Positions 33,482 to 43,700 of a stretch of 64,000 nucleotides of DNA are shown in pieces. Where the stretch lies: positions 42,424,501 to 42,488,500 of the forward strand of contig CM053794.1 in NCBI GenBank assembly GCA_028671895.1, read 5' to 3'. A program made the translations under genes and the position numbers. Position 1 is the stretch's first letter; each line of letters opens with the position of its first letter. The notes beneath the pieces were generated by a model. It had not been told where the DNA came from. It made no database searches and saw only the letters and a program-made list of their open reading frames with translations. The stretch comes from Oenanthe sinensis (taxonomy: Eukaryota > Streptophyta > Magnoliopsida > Apiales > Apiaceae).

Positions 33482-36400
33482 CTAACTTGAAGAGTTTAGC
33501 ATTCCAATTTCACTAACCAACCTGTTGAAGGTGGCTTCATCAAGTGGTTTAGTAAATATATCAGCCAACTGTTTTTGTGTAGGAACATAGAATAATTTAA
33601 TTACTCCATTTTCTGCATGTTCCCTTATGAAATGGTACCTTACATCAATATGCTTTGTCTTGGAATGGTTGACTGGATTGGCTACAATTGAGATGGCACT
33701 AGTGTTGTCACACATAATAGGAATTCCTTCTAACACTAGTCCATAGTCCCTTAGTTGATTCCTGATCCAAAGCACTTGAGCACAACAACTTCCTGCAGCA
33801 ATATATTCAGCCTCAGCTGTGGAAGTAGAAACTGATTGTTGCTTTTTGCTAAACCAAGATACCAATCTCTGTCCAAGAAATTGACAGCTTCCTGAGGTAC
33901 TTTTTCTATCCACTCTGCACCCAGCAAAATCAGCATCTGAATATCCAACTAAGTTGAATCCTGTTTCTTTAGGGTACCATAACCCCATGAATGATGTTCC
34001 TTTTAGATACCTCAGAATTCTTTTGACAGCAATGAGATGAGATTCTTTGGGGTTTGCCTGGAACCTTGCACATAGGCATGTAGAGAACATTATGTCAGGT
34101 CTACTAGCTGTGAGATAAAGGAGAGATCCAATCATTCCTCTGTAGGTCTTCATGTCTACACTTTTTCCTTTCTTATCTTCATCAAGTTTTGTAGCTGTAG
34201 ACATTGGAGTCTTGGCAGTAGAACAGTCTTGCATGTCAAACCTTTTGAGTAAGTCATTGATGTACTTTGTTTGACTTATGAAAATGCCATCATCCCTTTG
34301 ACTTATTTGAAGGCCTAAAAAATAATTGAGCTCTCCCATCATGCTCATCTCATATTCACCTTGCATTAGCTTAGAGAACCTTTGACACAGTTTTTCATTT
34401 GTAGATCCAAAAATGATATCATCTACATAGATTTGAACAAGTATGATATCCTCACCATGCTTTTTGTAGAAAAGAGTTTTGTCAATAGTTCCTCTAGTAA
34501 AATGATTTTCTAGAAGAAATTTTGACAAGGTGTCATACCATGCTCTAGGGGCTTGTTTGAGTCCATACAATGCTTTAATGAGTCTGTAAACAAAGTCTGG
34601 AAAATTTGGATCTTCAAAGCCAGGAGGTTGCTGCACATAAACTTCCTCTTCTAATTCACCATTGAGAAATGCACTTTTCACATCCATTTGATATACCTTA
34701 AAATTTGAGTGTGCTGCAAAGGCTAGAAAAATTCTAATTGCTTCCAATCTTGCAACAGGAGCAAAAGTCTCATCATAGTCAATGCCTTCTTCCTGGGAAT
34801 AGCCTTTTGCAACCAGCCTTGCTTTGTTTCTTATAACTATTCCATGTTCATCCATTTTGTTCCTATAGACCCACTTAGTGCCAATTACCGACCTGTCCTT
34901 TGGAGGTGGCACTAATTCCCAAACATTGTTTCTCACAAATTGATTCAATTCCTCTTGCATGGCAATTATCCAGTCTGGATCCAACATGGCTTCTTCAATC
35001 CTTTTTGGTTCATTTTGAGACAGAAAGCAAGCAAATAGGCATTCATTTATAGTTGCTCTTCTTGTCCTTACACCTTCATCAGGATTTCCAATGATTTGAT
35101 CAGCTGTGTGAGCTCTACTCCATTTAATTTGATGAGCTCCATCTCTATCATTTGAACTTGTTTCTTCCTGATTGAAGTGATTGCCAATAGTTGCAGATCC
35201 TTGAGAATCTCCCCCTGAGTGAATGCTAGGATTGTGTGGAGAATTCTCAAGTTGAATATGACTGTAGTCTTCATTTTCTCTTTCCACATTTGTTCCATGT
35301 GAGATATCTACATGTGACTCTTCATGCATATTGGTAACATTTTCAGTTGCAAATGTTCCAGTCTCTATTTCATTTTCAAACCTCAAGGTGTCACAGTTTT
35401 CTCCTTCCAGATTCATAGTAGGGAACTTGAAATCATCAAATGTCACATTTGTGCTTTCCATAATCTTCTGTTGATCAATCACATATACTCTATAGACAGT
35501 TTTGTCCAAAGAGTATCCCACAAAAATTCCTTCATAAGCCTTGGCTTCAAACTTCCCAAGGTTGTTGACATCATCTTTGAGAACAAAGCACTTGGTTCCA
35601 AACACATGCATGTATTTTACAGATGGTCTTCTATTTGTCATGATGTGATAAGGAGTTTTTCCAACTGGTTTTGTGATGAGTGTCCTGTTTTGAGTGTAGC
35701 ATGCAGTTCTAACAGCTTCAGCCCAAAAGCTAGTTGGTAGACTGGCTTCTGCTAACATGGTTCTTGCAGCTTCAATGAGAGTTCTGTTCTTTCTCTCAAC
35801 CACTCCATTTTGTTGTGGAGTTCTTGGGGCTGAAAATTGGTGAGTGATTCCTTTTTCCTTGCAGAATTCATTGAGTATAGCATTTTTGAATTCTGTACCA
35901 TTATCACTCCTTATGGCAACTACTGGTGTAGGGCCTTTATCCAATCTTTTCAAATTTTCAATGATGATCTCAGGAGCTTCATCTTTTGAGTGCAAGAATT
36001 CCACCCAAGTGTATTTTGAAAAGTCATCAACCATGACTAGAGCAAATCTTTTCTTAGACATGGACATGACATTTACTGGTCCAAACAGATCCATATGAAT
36101 TAATTGTAGTGGTTTTGTGATTGAAGTGAATTCCTTACTCTTGTGACTAGATCTCTTCATTTTCCTTTTTTGACATGCCTCACATAATCCTTCTATGCAG
36201 AATTCAAGTGTGGGCAGGTCCTTCACTAATTCTCTTTTGACTAAAGAATTAATGTTCTTGAGATTTAGGTGAGATAATCTCTTATGCCAGAGCATACTTT
36301 CATTTTCTGAGGCCTTTGTGTAGAAACAGCAAATCTTCTCCTTGTTTGCAGAGTCCAAATCTGCTACAAACAGGCTTCCTTTTCTTACTCCTTGCAGAGC

Positions 36401-36715
36401 AAATTCCTTTGTCTTCCTGTGTGATATGAGACACAGTTCCTTATCAAACTCCACCTTCAAATCTTTGTTGCAGAATTGAGTGATGCTGAGAAGATTATGC
36501 TTCAAACCACTGACTAGGGCTACATCTTCAATGACAACATTTCCATGAATCAATTTGCCATATCCCATGGTAAAACCAGTGCTGTTGTCTCCAAAGGTTA
36601 CCATTGGGCCAGCCTCATCCTTGAACTGTGACAGCAGGGCCTTGTCACCAGTCATATGCCTTGAACAGCCACTGTCCAAAATCCACATGACCTTCTTCTT
36701 ACTTGTGCCCTGCAA
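33482..36715 (-). CDS. Sirevirus pol: protease, integrase, reverse transcriptase, RNase H
   Basis: Frame of about 1077 codons, opening at 36715 (TTG) after a TGA, with no ATG of its own at the start. In order: the aspartic protease site WILDSGCSRHMTG close to the N-terminus; a GAG-pre-integrase HHCC region (WHKRLSHLNL, CEACQKRK); the integrase core with HMDLFGPV, RSDNGTEFKN and the QQNGVVERKNRT block; RT with YQMDVKSAFLNGELEEEVY and the catalytic YVDDIIFGS; and RNase H with YSDADFAG, DRKSTSG, AEAEYIAAG and a C-terminal KHIDVRYHFIRE...IFTKPL. All hallmark acidic residues are present and there is no internal stop. It is in a different frame from gag, so its expression needs frameshift, bypass or separate initiation. 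Confidence 0.95.
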   Translation of the reverse strand: MQGTSKKKVMWILDSGCSRHMTGDKALLSQFKDEAGPMVTFGDNSTGFTMGYGKLIHGNVVIEDVALVSGLKHNLLSITQFCNKDLKVEFDKELCLISHRKTKEFALQGVRKGSLFVADLDSANKEKICCFYTKASENESMLWHKRLSHLNLKNINSLVKRELVKDLPTLEFCIEGLCEACQKRKMKRSSHKSKEFTSITKPLQLIHMDLFGPVNVMSMSKKRFALVMVDDFSKYTWVEFLHSKDEAPEIIIENLKRLDKGPTPVVAIRSDNGTEFKNAILNEFCKEKGITHQFSAPRTPQQNGVVERKNRTLIEAARTMLAEASLPTSFWAEAVRTACYTQNRTLITKPVGKTPYHIMTNRRPSVKYMHVFGTKCFVLKDDVNNLGKFEAKAYEGIFVGYSLDKTVYRVYVIDQQKIMESTNVTFDDFKFPTMNLEGENCDTLRFENEIETGTFATENVTNMHEESHVDISHGTNVERENEDYSHIQLENSPHNPSIHSGGDSQGSATIGNHFNQEETSSNDRDGAHQIKWSRAHTADQIIGNPDEGVRTRRATINECLFACFLSQNEPKRIEEAMLDPDWIIAMQEELNQFVRNNVWELVPPPKDRSVIGTKWVYRNKMDEHGIVIRNKARLVAKGYSQEEGIDYDETFAPVARLEAIRIFLAFAAHSNFKVYQMDVKSAFLNGELEEEVYVQQPPGFEDPNFPDFVYRLIKALYGLKQAPRAWYDTLSKFLLENHFTRGTIDKTLFYKKHGEDIILVQIYVDDIIFGSTNEKLCQRFSKLMQGEYEMSMMGELNYFLGLQISQRDDGIFISQTKYINDLLKRFDMQDCSTAKTPMSTATKLDEDKKGKSVDMKTYRGMIGSLLYLTASRPDIMFSTCLCARFQANPKESHLIAVKRILRYLKGTSFMGLWYPKETGFNLVGYSDADFAGCRVDRKSTSGSCQFLGQRLVSWFSKKQQSVSTSTAEAEYIAAGSCCAQVLWIRNQLRDYGLVLEGIPIMCDNTSAISIVANPVNHSKTKHIDVRYHFIREHAENGVIKLFYVPTQKQLADIFTKPLDEATFNRLVSEIGMLNSSS

Positions 36716-36726
36716 TCAAGCACAAA

Positions 36727-39219
36727 TCAAGTTTTCTTTGGTACCCAAACAAGGTTGGGTCCTTTATGCTTAGTCACATGAATATCCTTCCTGTTCTTAA
36801 CAGTCTCAGTCACTTGCACATGCACATTTTCATTTTTCTTGTTTTGATTTTTTGCTTGATTAGTGCTTTCAGAACTAGATGCATGCTTAGGTGACATGGA
36901 GTGTTTTCTGTGTTTCACAGGACTAGCAGATTTAGGCCTAGGACTGTTGATATACAAATTCTGACTTATGCATCCATCAACAAACTGTTTCCTGAGCCTA
37001 AAGCAGGTATTCATGATATTCATGTTACATGGCATACAATCAAATTTGTCACAAAATTTATGATTATCATGCATTAAAGGCTTAACATAACCACAGGCAA
37101 ACTTATCATTTCCCACAACAGGTTTCTTGCACAAGTGAGTAAGATGATTTGTTGAACCACAGTTTTTACAAATCTTTCTTGGTGCATTATGAACAGGTGC
37201 ATAGTTGTTGTGTTTGTTAATGCCTATTTTTCCATTTCTATTAGCCTTTTTCTTTTTAGCATGCATAGCATCATTTTTCTGAGCATCCTGTTTAGTTTCA
37301 GTTTGAACAGGAGTGGACTTGGTTCTGATTGTGGGTTCTTCTTTTTCAACAGAGGCCAAATTTCTTTCAATTGCTTCCTTATCCTCATCATCTAATTGTT
37401 GTTTGATAACCATACTGGCTTCATCTACTTCAACAGTAGCCTTCTTAAAAATTGGTTCTTTGACATTTTTCAAAATATGAGGATTACCTTGGATTTCAAT
37501 CTTTTTGCCTCTTGTTAAAACAGATTTTTTCTTTTTAAGATTCTCATAATCAAAACCAACTCCAATCCTAGTGCTTTCCTTGTTCTTCTCATGAAACTCT
37601 TTAACAATGGTTGCTGAGTTTTGATAAGATCTAATTTTCAACTCATTTTCAGAAATTTGTTCTTTAAGAAACTTCTCAATTTGTTCAGAACAAACAATTT
37701 TGTTCTTGAGATACTCATTTTCCTGTTTAAAGTTTTCCATGTTTATAACAGACAATTCTAGAGTCTCATTTCTTGCAACTAGTTCCTCATTAGCTTTCAC
37801 TAACCTAGCAATCTCCTCATAAGCAGCAGTCATACTGGTGTGAATATTAAACATCTCAATACTTAAATCTTCCACAGTTTTCTTGTATTGAGAATTTGAC
37901 ATATCAAGAGAGATTAAAGAAGGTACCTGAGAGTTCGAGGATGAAGTTCCAGCATGTGAGTTGGCCATGAGTGCCAGATTCCCATATTCTTCCTCCTCAT
38001 CTTCATCCGTATCATCCCAGCATTTTCCTTCAGCAATATAGGCTTTTCCTGTCTGCTTTTTGAGAAGAGCTTCATACTTGGCTTCCAACTCCAAGTAGTC
38101 TTTATCTTTCTTGATTGACTTAGGTTTGTTGCATTCTGTTGCAAAGTGTCCAAGATCATTACAGTTATAGCATCTTATCTTGGATCTATCAACTGTTCCA
38201 GTCTTGTATCCTCCATTATTGGAGCTTCTCTGTGGATTCCTTCCTTTGCTTGAAGACTTGAAGGTTGGTTTTGGTTTGAAACTTTTGTTTCTTTTGAATC
38301 TCAAATTTCCAAACTTCTTTGCCATGAAGGCCATTGTTTTGTTGTCCATGCCTTCAAGTTCTTCAATGGTGTAGAAGTCATCTTCTTCTGACTCACTCTT
38401 GATGGAGTCCTTGTCTTCCTGTTCCTGATCTTCAATCATCTCAGATTTCAACTTCCTGCTTGTACCAGTCTTTTCAATTGTTGATGGTTCCTTAGCAACC
38501 AGGGCATTTGAGACATTTGCCATTTTTCCTCTATTTGCTAAAATGGCCTTCTTTTGATAAAATTCCAGCTCATATGTTTTCAGTATTCCATAGAGTGTCT
38601 CAAGTGGAAGTTTTGTCAAATCTCTTCCTTCTCTTATTGCAGAGATTTTATGCTCCAGGTGCTCTGGGAGAGTTAACAAAAACTTCATGTTTTTCTCCTT
38701 TGTTTCATAATATTTCCCATGAAGTTGAAGATCATTGATCAGTTTATTGAACCTTTCAAATACTTCAGTTATGCCCTCATTTGATTTTGACATGAATGCT
38801 TCATATTGGGAAACAAGGAGCTGCCTTTGATTCTCTCTTACTTCCTCAGTTCCTTCACACAGAATTTCTATTGTCTCCCATATGTGTTTGGCAGATGTAC
38901 AATTGACAATATTGTTGTACATCACAAGATCCAGTGACTCAATTAATATTAACATTAAGCTATTGTCAAGAGAAACCTTTTCCTTCTCTGAGTCTGTGTA
39001 CTGAGATGGATCTTTAGGTATCCATGTTGCAGGAATAACTTCAGACCCACTAGTAGTTTCAGGAACTAGAGTTACTGGCATGAAAGGACCATTCTTTAAT
39101 ATTTCTGGATACATGGGGTTTGCAGCCTTTATGAACATCAGCATCTTCTTCTTCCATAGGTTGTAATTTTCTCTGTCAAAGGTAGGAATCTTTATGCTGC
39201 TTAACTTCTGAGAACTCAT
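36727..39219 (-). CDS. Sirevirus gag, 830 aa
   Basis: The ATG at 39219 starts MSSQKLSSIKIPTFDREN; the frame is open further upstream but only across the PBS. Residues about 10-225 form a Copia gag (UBN2/Retrotran_gag_2-like) capsid domain. A CCHC knuckle CYNCNDLGHFATEC lies near 350 and a second, CKNCGSTNHLTHLC, near 685; both keep the C-X2-C-X4-H-X4-C spacing. Between them is an acidic stretch (DEDEEEEYG) and a long predicted coiled coil (about 450-560). The C-terminus is GPNLVWVPKKT, then TGA. A long gag with two knuckles is characteristic of Sireviruses. It forms the virus-like particle and binds element RNA. Confidence 0.93.
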   Translation of the reverse strand: MSSQKLSSIKIPTFDRENYNLWKKKMLMFIKAANPMYPEILKNGPFMPVTLVPETTSGSEVIPATWIPKDPSQYTDSEKEKVSLDNSLMLILIESLDLVMYNNIVNCTSAKHIWETIEILCEGTEEVRENQRQLLVSQYEAFMSKSNEGITEVFERFNKLINDLQLHGKYYETKEKNMKFLLTLPEHLEHKISAIREGRDLTKLPLETLYGILKTYELEFYQKKAILANRGKMANVSNALVAKEPSTIEKTGTSRKLKSEMIEDQEQEDKDSIKSESEEDDFYTIEELEGMDNKTMAFMAKKFGNLRFKRNKSFKPKPTFKSSSKGRNPQRSSNNGGYKTGTVDRSKIRCYNCNDLGHFATECNKPKSIKKDKDYLELEAKYEALLKKQTGKAYIAEGKCWDDTDEDEEEEYGNLALMANSHAGTSSSNSQVPSLISLDMSNSQYKKTVEDLSIEMFNIHTSMTAAYEEIARLVKANEELVARNETLELSVINMENFKQENEYLKNKIVCSEQIEKFLKEQISENELKIRSYQNSATIVKEFHEKNKESTRIGVGFDYENLKKKKSVLTRGKKIEIQGNPHILKNVKEPIFKKATVEVDEASMVIKQQLDDEDKEAIERNLASVEKEEPTIRTKSTPVQTETKQDAQKNDAMHAKKKKANRNGKIGINKHNNYAPVHNAPRKICKNCGSTNHLTHLCKKPVVGNDKFACGYVKPLMHDNHKFCDKFDCMPCNMNIMNTCFRLRKQFVDGCISQNLYINSPRPKSASPVKHRKHSMSPKHASSSESTNQAKNQNKKNENVHVQVTETVKNRKDIHVTKHKGPNLVWVPKKT

Positions 39220-39253
39220 CTTGATCTTTAGTCTGTATGTTTGTTTACAGCCT

Positions 39254-39266
39254 GGCTTTGATACCA
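39254..39266 (-). other. primer-binding site, initiator Met-tRNA type
   Basis: On the minus strand TGGTATCAAAGCC begins two bases after the 5' LTR end. It differs by one base from the plant Copia consensus TGGTATCAGAGCC, complementary to the 3' end of tRNA-iMet. Confidence 0.9.
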
Positions 39267-39268
39267 CT

Positions 39269-40521
39269 TGTTAGGAATTTAGAGGCCCAGAAGTTACAGA
39301 GGGGGGGGGGTGAATGTATACTTCAAAAATTTTCTTGTTTTTGAAAAGAACTTGTTCGAAGCTTGAAGAGCAGATGGAATTACGAAGGTGTTTATCAAGA
39401 CATATAACAGGAAATAATATAGACACAGATGTAACTTTCAATCTAATTTTGTATTAGAATGATCTTTGCTACAATCTGAAATTCAGTTTGAATTTCAGCT
39501 TCTTGTTCTGGGATTCTTACTATTGTAAAAATGCTCAAGACACTATCAAATGTGGCTGTGCATAAAGTATATAGACAACATGTCCTGTGCACATGCTCAC
39601 ATGAGACAGTTTAGCTAAAACTAGAAATAGACAGAGATTGCTTTACATTTGACTAATGACTATTTCTAGCTAACACTGTAGTGACAGTCTGCTCCATCCT
39701 GCCTTATCTCTTCTGTCACTTTTCTTGGCTTATCTTCCCAGCTACATTGTAGACTTGTCTCTGTCTGTGCAGGTTTGACTTATCCTGCATAAACAGAGCT
39801 GCAACATCATCTGTCTTGTTCTGCAATTCTTCCTTGAAACTAGCTTCTTTTGCAGTCGAGTACTCTTCTTGAAATTGGTTCGATAAGTCAAGGAGATTGA
39901 CTTCTCGAACAGCTGTGACTTCTCGATTGATCCTGAATACTTGATTTCTCGAATGTCTAGACTTCTCGATCGCATACTCAGCTTGATGACTTCTCGATCA
40001 GATTAGACTTCTCGAATACATGCTTGATATTGACTTCTCGAATGACTCAGCCTTATCACTTCTCGAATGCTCCATTTGCTAGCTTCTCGAATTGTTTATT
40101 TTCACTTCTCGAATGCCTCATAATTGACACTTCTCGACTGGATTCAATACCTGACTTGTCGAATGACTGACTTCTCGATCGAGTACTAAGCAGATAGAAG
40201 TTTTGAGACTTCTCGAAATGTTTCCACAGTTCTGACTTCTCGAATGGCTGACTTCTCGACCAAGTAACTTGCCTTAGTAGAATTCTCAGATAACTTCTCT
40301 TTTTATTTTCTTCACAGTCTTCTTTGTCTGGTTGCATGATTCAATTTGAATCTTCTAACTGACTTTATTTCTGACTTAATTTACAATTTGAAGATAAACA
40401 GAGAAAACTTCTAGTTACAAATTACACATGAATTACTAAGTCACTAGTCTATTACAGAAGCACAAACTAAGTTACAGCAAGACAGATAATTAAATAGGCT
40501 AGGCTTGATTTAAGTCCAACA
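39269..40521 (-). repeat. 5' LTR of the young Sirevirus
   Basis: 1253 bp, apparently the same sequence as 26698-27953 apart from a G run of 10 instead of 13 at 39301-39310. It contains the same CTTCTCGA array (39898-40262) and TATA-like word (plus-strand GTATATAG near 39566). The short reading frames inside it translate identically in both LTRs. Confidence 0.95.
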
Positions 40522-41163
40522 ACAATCTAATATTGTATATATAATATATCAAATATAAATTTTATATTTATACACAACAATGATATTAATTTTTTGTTAC
40601 ATTTTAAAATATAAAACAAAAAATATTTTGTTACGATATATACACATGCATATGGTGTAGGGCTGCACAAAAGGTCAAAACGGGACCGGACCGGACCGGA
40701 GACCGAAAATTTTTAAATGTGTAGACGGAATCGGATCGATATAGACCGATTAATTATTATTTATATAATTTGTAATGTTTATTGCATTTTTATTTGTATA
40801 TTAAATATAAAAAATTAAATAATATTTTATAAATTAATATGAATTTAATAATAAATACATTTCTTATCCTTTATACGATAATAATAATTTTTAAACATAT
40901 AACTCTCATTTTTTAAAATATATAGACTAAATAAGTTTATTACTTAATTTGTTATATTGATCACTATTGTTATAATAATTTATTCTATAACATTTTGGAT
41001 AGTTAAATTATGATAAGTTTTAATATTTTATCTTTAAATTAGATAGTTTAAGGATTAAAATAAAATAAATACCCCTATATATATGAAATCCGATCCGGCC
41101 TGGGTTTTTTCCGGGTTTGAACTAAACCGGATTTTTTTGATTTTATGGTCCGGAGATCGGACC

Positions 41164-42021
41164 TAGGACTGTCAAAAAAATTCGAAATATTCGATATCCG
41201 TTTGAAATATTTGTATTTATATTCAAAATAAATTGGATAGTATTCGTATCTAAATCCGAATTTAAATAAATAAATAAATATATATATATATATATATAAT
41301 ATATATATATATATATAATTAGGTTCAATTTATAAATATATGTATTTATTTATTTTTAAAATTATATTTTTTTTTCTAAGATATATATAATTAGACTTAA
41401 ATTAAATGAGGAACTCTCTTATACGAGTGAACGAGGAACCAACAACAAATATAATTACAGAACATGTGAAAAATCGTCAAACATGAAAAACTTCATAACA
41501 CAAAAAAATTCACAAAAAAAACAAAAAAAAAATACATAGCATAAAAAAATATAGAACACAAAATTACAGAATATTATTCAGCATTAGTGTTCTATTTTTT
41601 TATAGATTACGTAATTTTTTTTGTTTATTTTGCAATTATTTTTGGTGTTCTGTAATTTTTTGTATGTTCTATAATTTTCTATAATTATTTGTTATTCAAA
41701 TTTTTATAAAATAGGAATTTGTTCATCAATTACTCAAATAAGGAGTTTCTCACTGAGCTTTATTCTATGTAATTATTATACATATATATCACATTAATTT
41801 AAATTTTTAAAAATAGAAAAAACATATTTAAAAATGATTATTTATTTATTTTTAAAAAATGTAAAACAAGATTCGGATTCGGATATTATCCGGATGTAGA
41901 TATTATTCACCGGATTCAGATGTATTGTTTTCGGATTCGGATATGGATTCGGATACGAATTCGAATTTTCGGATTCAGATATAAGCAAATCCGTATCTGA
42001 AATATACGTTTGACAACTCTA
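41164..42021. mobile_element. second hAT-like MITE nested in the first
   Basis: The ends TAGGACTGTCAAAAA and, inverted from the right, TAGAGTTGTCAAACG are related inverted repeats, followed inward by many TCGGATTCGGAT/ATCCGAAT subterminal words. A clean 8-bp duplication was not seen (ATCGGACC against ACCAAACC). Confidence 0.5.
41393..41764. mobile_element. palindromic MITE, copy 1 (nested)
   Basis: The left GAGGAACTCTCTTATACGAGTGAACGAGGAACC and the right ...ATCAATTACTCAAATAAGGAGTTTCTCACTGAGC are inverted relative to each other. The whole matches the element at 48305-48670 in arms and interior words (TTACAGAACA..., GTGTTCT...TTTTGTATGTTCTATAATTTT). Confidence 0.6.
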
Positions 42022-42125
42022 ACCAAACCGGATATATGCAGTCAGATCCAGTCTTATGACTGAAAGACCCGGTGAGATCCGATTTACATGTCTAGACCAT
42101 AAAGTTGTGCATCCCTGATATGGCG

Positions 42126-43190
42126 TGGTCTATAAATTTTATAAGTAATTTAACTTTTTCATATAATTTTAAGTATTTTAACTACGTAACAACAATTAAT
42201 ATTCTATTCAAATATAAATACAAAAAAATATTAATTTTAATTATATAATAAAAATCCCTAAAATTAAGCATATATCAGAGGTAGTATAGTAAGTGTTATG
42301 ATAGAAAGGGATAAGATATCATTAATATTTGTAGTTGGAGTAAACGGTAATAATTTATTATTAAAAATTTGACCTAAAATAGAAAAATATAATTAAGTAT
42401 TTGAAATCCAATATAACAAATATAGATATATTTAAAAGGAAACAAATATTAAAAGTCAAATACGTTTGCAAAACAAATGTTAAATAATTATAACTTCCAT
42501 GGATGTGTTGAAATAGTCATGTCAAGAATATCTTGATTATTTTATTATCATCAAAGGGAACGCTATCACCGTATATCTACCATACGAAAGTCAAGAAAAT
42601 CAAACATCTCTTTTGGTATGATTTTGAAACAAGCTCATGTTACGTCATATATAACCCAAATTTGAGTAAACAAATTTTAAATATAATTAAAATACTTATC
42701 AAAATTTATGACCAGCACATATACATCTCATCTGTGCATTACATTGCCCACACACAATTGCGCTTGGTTGGCTCTGCCCACCTTAACATTACATTAGCGT
42801 ATAGACTCGTATACCTCACATATTGTAATCTGTGGTCGCGATTTCGTCACACATACACTGTGTGCATATATGGTATTTATAAAATTACTACTCCATATTT
42901 TCCCAACCAAGCTTCCAAGTTTGGACCAAAACAACTGCCCCCACGAAATTAAATACACCAACTATACCAATATTACTATACCATATACATGTGTCTTTTT
43001 CTGGTTATTTACATCTCTACCCTTTGATTAATTGTGTGTGTGACAACATACATGAAGTAACATGTAATTATCACAATGACATAAGTACACGTAATCCATA
43101 ACTCATAATTTATTTATGTTTTGTAATGTAACGCGTAAGCTGATCCTAACTCCCGTTGACGCCCACCCCTTAATTCCAAGTCACCTCCCA
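42126..43190. other. AT-rich intergenic upstream of the glutaredoxin gene
   Basis: No supported gene. A TTGAC W-box core lies in the proximal promoter at about 43155-43159. Confidence 0.5.
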
Positions 43191-43193
43191 ACC

Positions 43194-43214
43194 CCCTCTA
43201 TAATATATATATAC
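43194..43214 (+). promoter_or_regulatory. TATA box region of the glutaredoxin gene
   Basis: CTCTATAATATATATATAC lies about 85-100 bp before the ATG at 43296, suitable for a TATA box. Confidence 0.5.
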
Positions 43215-43295
43215 ATGTTATGTATTCAGATGATCGATCTGTAGCTCAAACCTGATTACATAAACTATACATACATATTTATACAAGCACCTACC

Positions 43296-43700
43296 ATGCA
43301 GGAAGCACTTCCATACAAGACATGGACATCTTATGAAAGTGTAAGTAACACGTTGACGACAATGAAAAAAGCTCCGGCAAAAGAAGATGAGTTGAAGAAG
43401 ATGGTGTCACAAAGCGCAGTTATTGTGTTCGGTAAGCGTGGGTGTTGCATGATTCATGTTGTCACCCGTTTACTTCACGGCCAGGGTGTAAATCCAGCTG
43501 TTTACGAAATTGATGAGAAAGATGAAAACGACGTCGTTAGTCAACTTCAGAAGATTGATGCCGGAAAAGATGGCAAGTTGCAGTTGCCGGCGGTGTTTAT
43601 CGGCGGTCAGTTGTTTGGTGGGTTGGATCGGATTATGGCAACCCATATTAGCGGCGAGTTGATTCCTGTGTTAAAACAAGCCCGAGCCTTGTGGCTTTAA
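43296..43700 (+). CDS. CC-type (ROXY) glutaredoxin with CCMI active site
   Basis: Intronless, 134 aa, the usual size and structure for the land-plant CC-type class. The active site GKRGCCMIHVV has C50-C51-M52-I53; most relatives read CCMC or CCMS. Other family marks are present: VNPAVYEID, the LPAVFIGGQLFGGLDRIM block with the GG glutathione-binding turn, and the C-terminal ALWL that CC-type glutaredoxins use to bind TGA bZIP factors (known for ROXY1 and GRX480). CC-type proteins generally act in nucleus and cytosol as regulators in stress, nitrogen and floral signalling rather than as general reductases. The ATG is supported by a TATA box 90 bp upstream and the family-like start MQ-.-Y. Confidence 0.93.
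   Translation: MQEALPYKTWTSYESVSNTLTTMKKAPAKEDELKKMVSQSAVIVFGKRGCCMIHVVTRLLHGQGVNPAVYEIDEKDENDVVSQLQKIDAGKDGKLQLPAVFIGGQLFGGLDRIMATHISGELIPVLKQARALWL

Larger units (their letters stand above)
26698..40521 (-). mobile_element. complete young Sirevirus-type Ty1/Copia retrotransposon with extra ORF
   Basis: The 13,824-bp element is oriented leftward: 5' LTR 40521-39269, PBS, gag, pol (protease, integrase, RT, RNase H), a third ORF of 1550 aa, PPT, 3' LTR 27953-26698. The 5-bp sequence ACAAT flanks it at 26693-26697 and 40522-40526. The LTRs are 1253 and 1256 bp and appear identical except for a G run of 10 against 13. Gene order with integrase before RT, the two-zinc-knuckle gag, the poly-G near an LTR end and the extra 3' ORF fit the Sirevirus (Maximus/SIRE) lineage. 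All three ORFs are free of internal stops, so insertion was very recent. Confidence 0.93.
40658..42117. mobile_element. hAT-like non-autonomous element containing nested elements
   Basis: The ends are TAGGGCTGCACAAAAGGTC and, inverted from the right, CAGGGATGCACAACTTTATGGTC, a hAT-type CAGGG-like terminus. The flanks are ATATGGTG (40650-40657) and ATATGGCG (42118-42125), an 8-bp target duplication with one difference. Subterminal direct CCGGA/GGACCGGACC repeats occur near the left and related CCGGAT words near the right, as in hAT subterminal regions. No transposase is present. At least two further elements lie inside. Confidence 0.75.

Noticed and set aside
42533..42952. 139-codon plus-strand frame upstream of the glutaredoxin gene
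   Set aside because: Composition is that of translated AT-rich DNA (Ile/Tyr/Asn/His), and it overlaps the promoter of the glutaredoxin gene.
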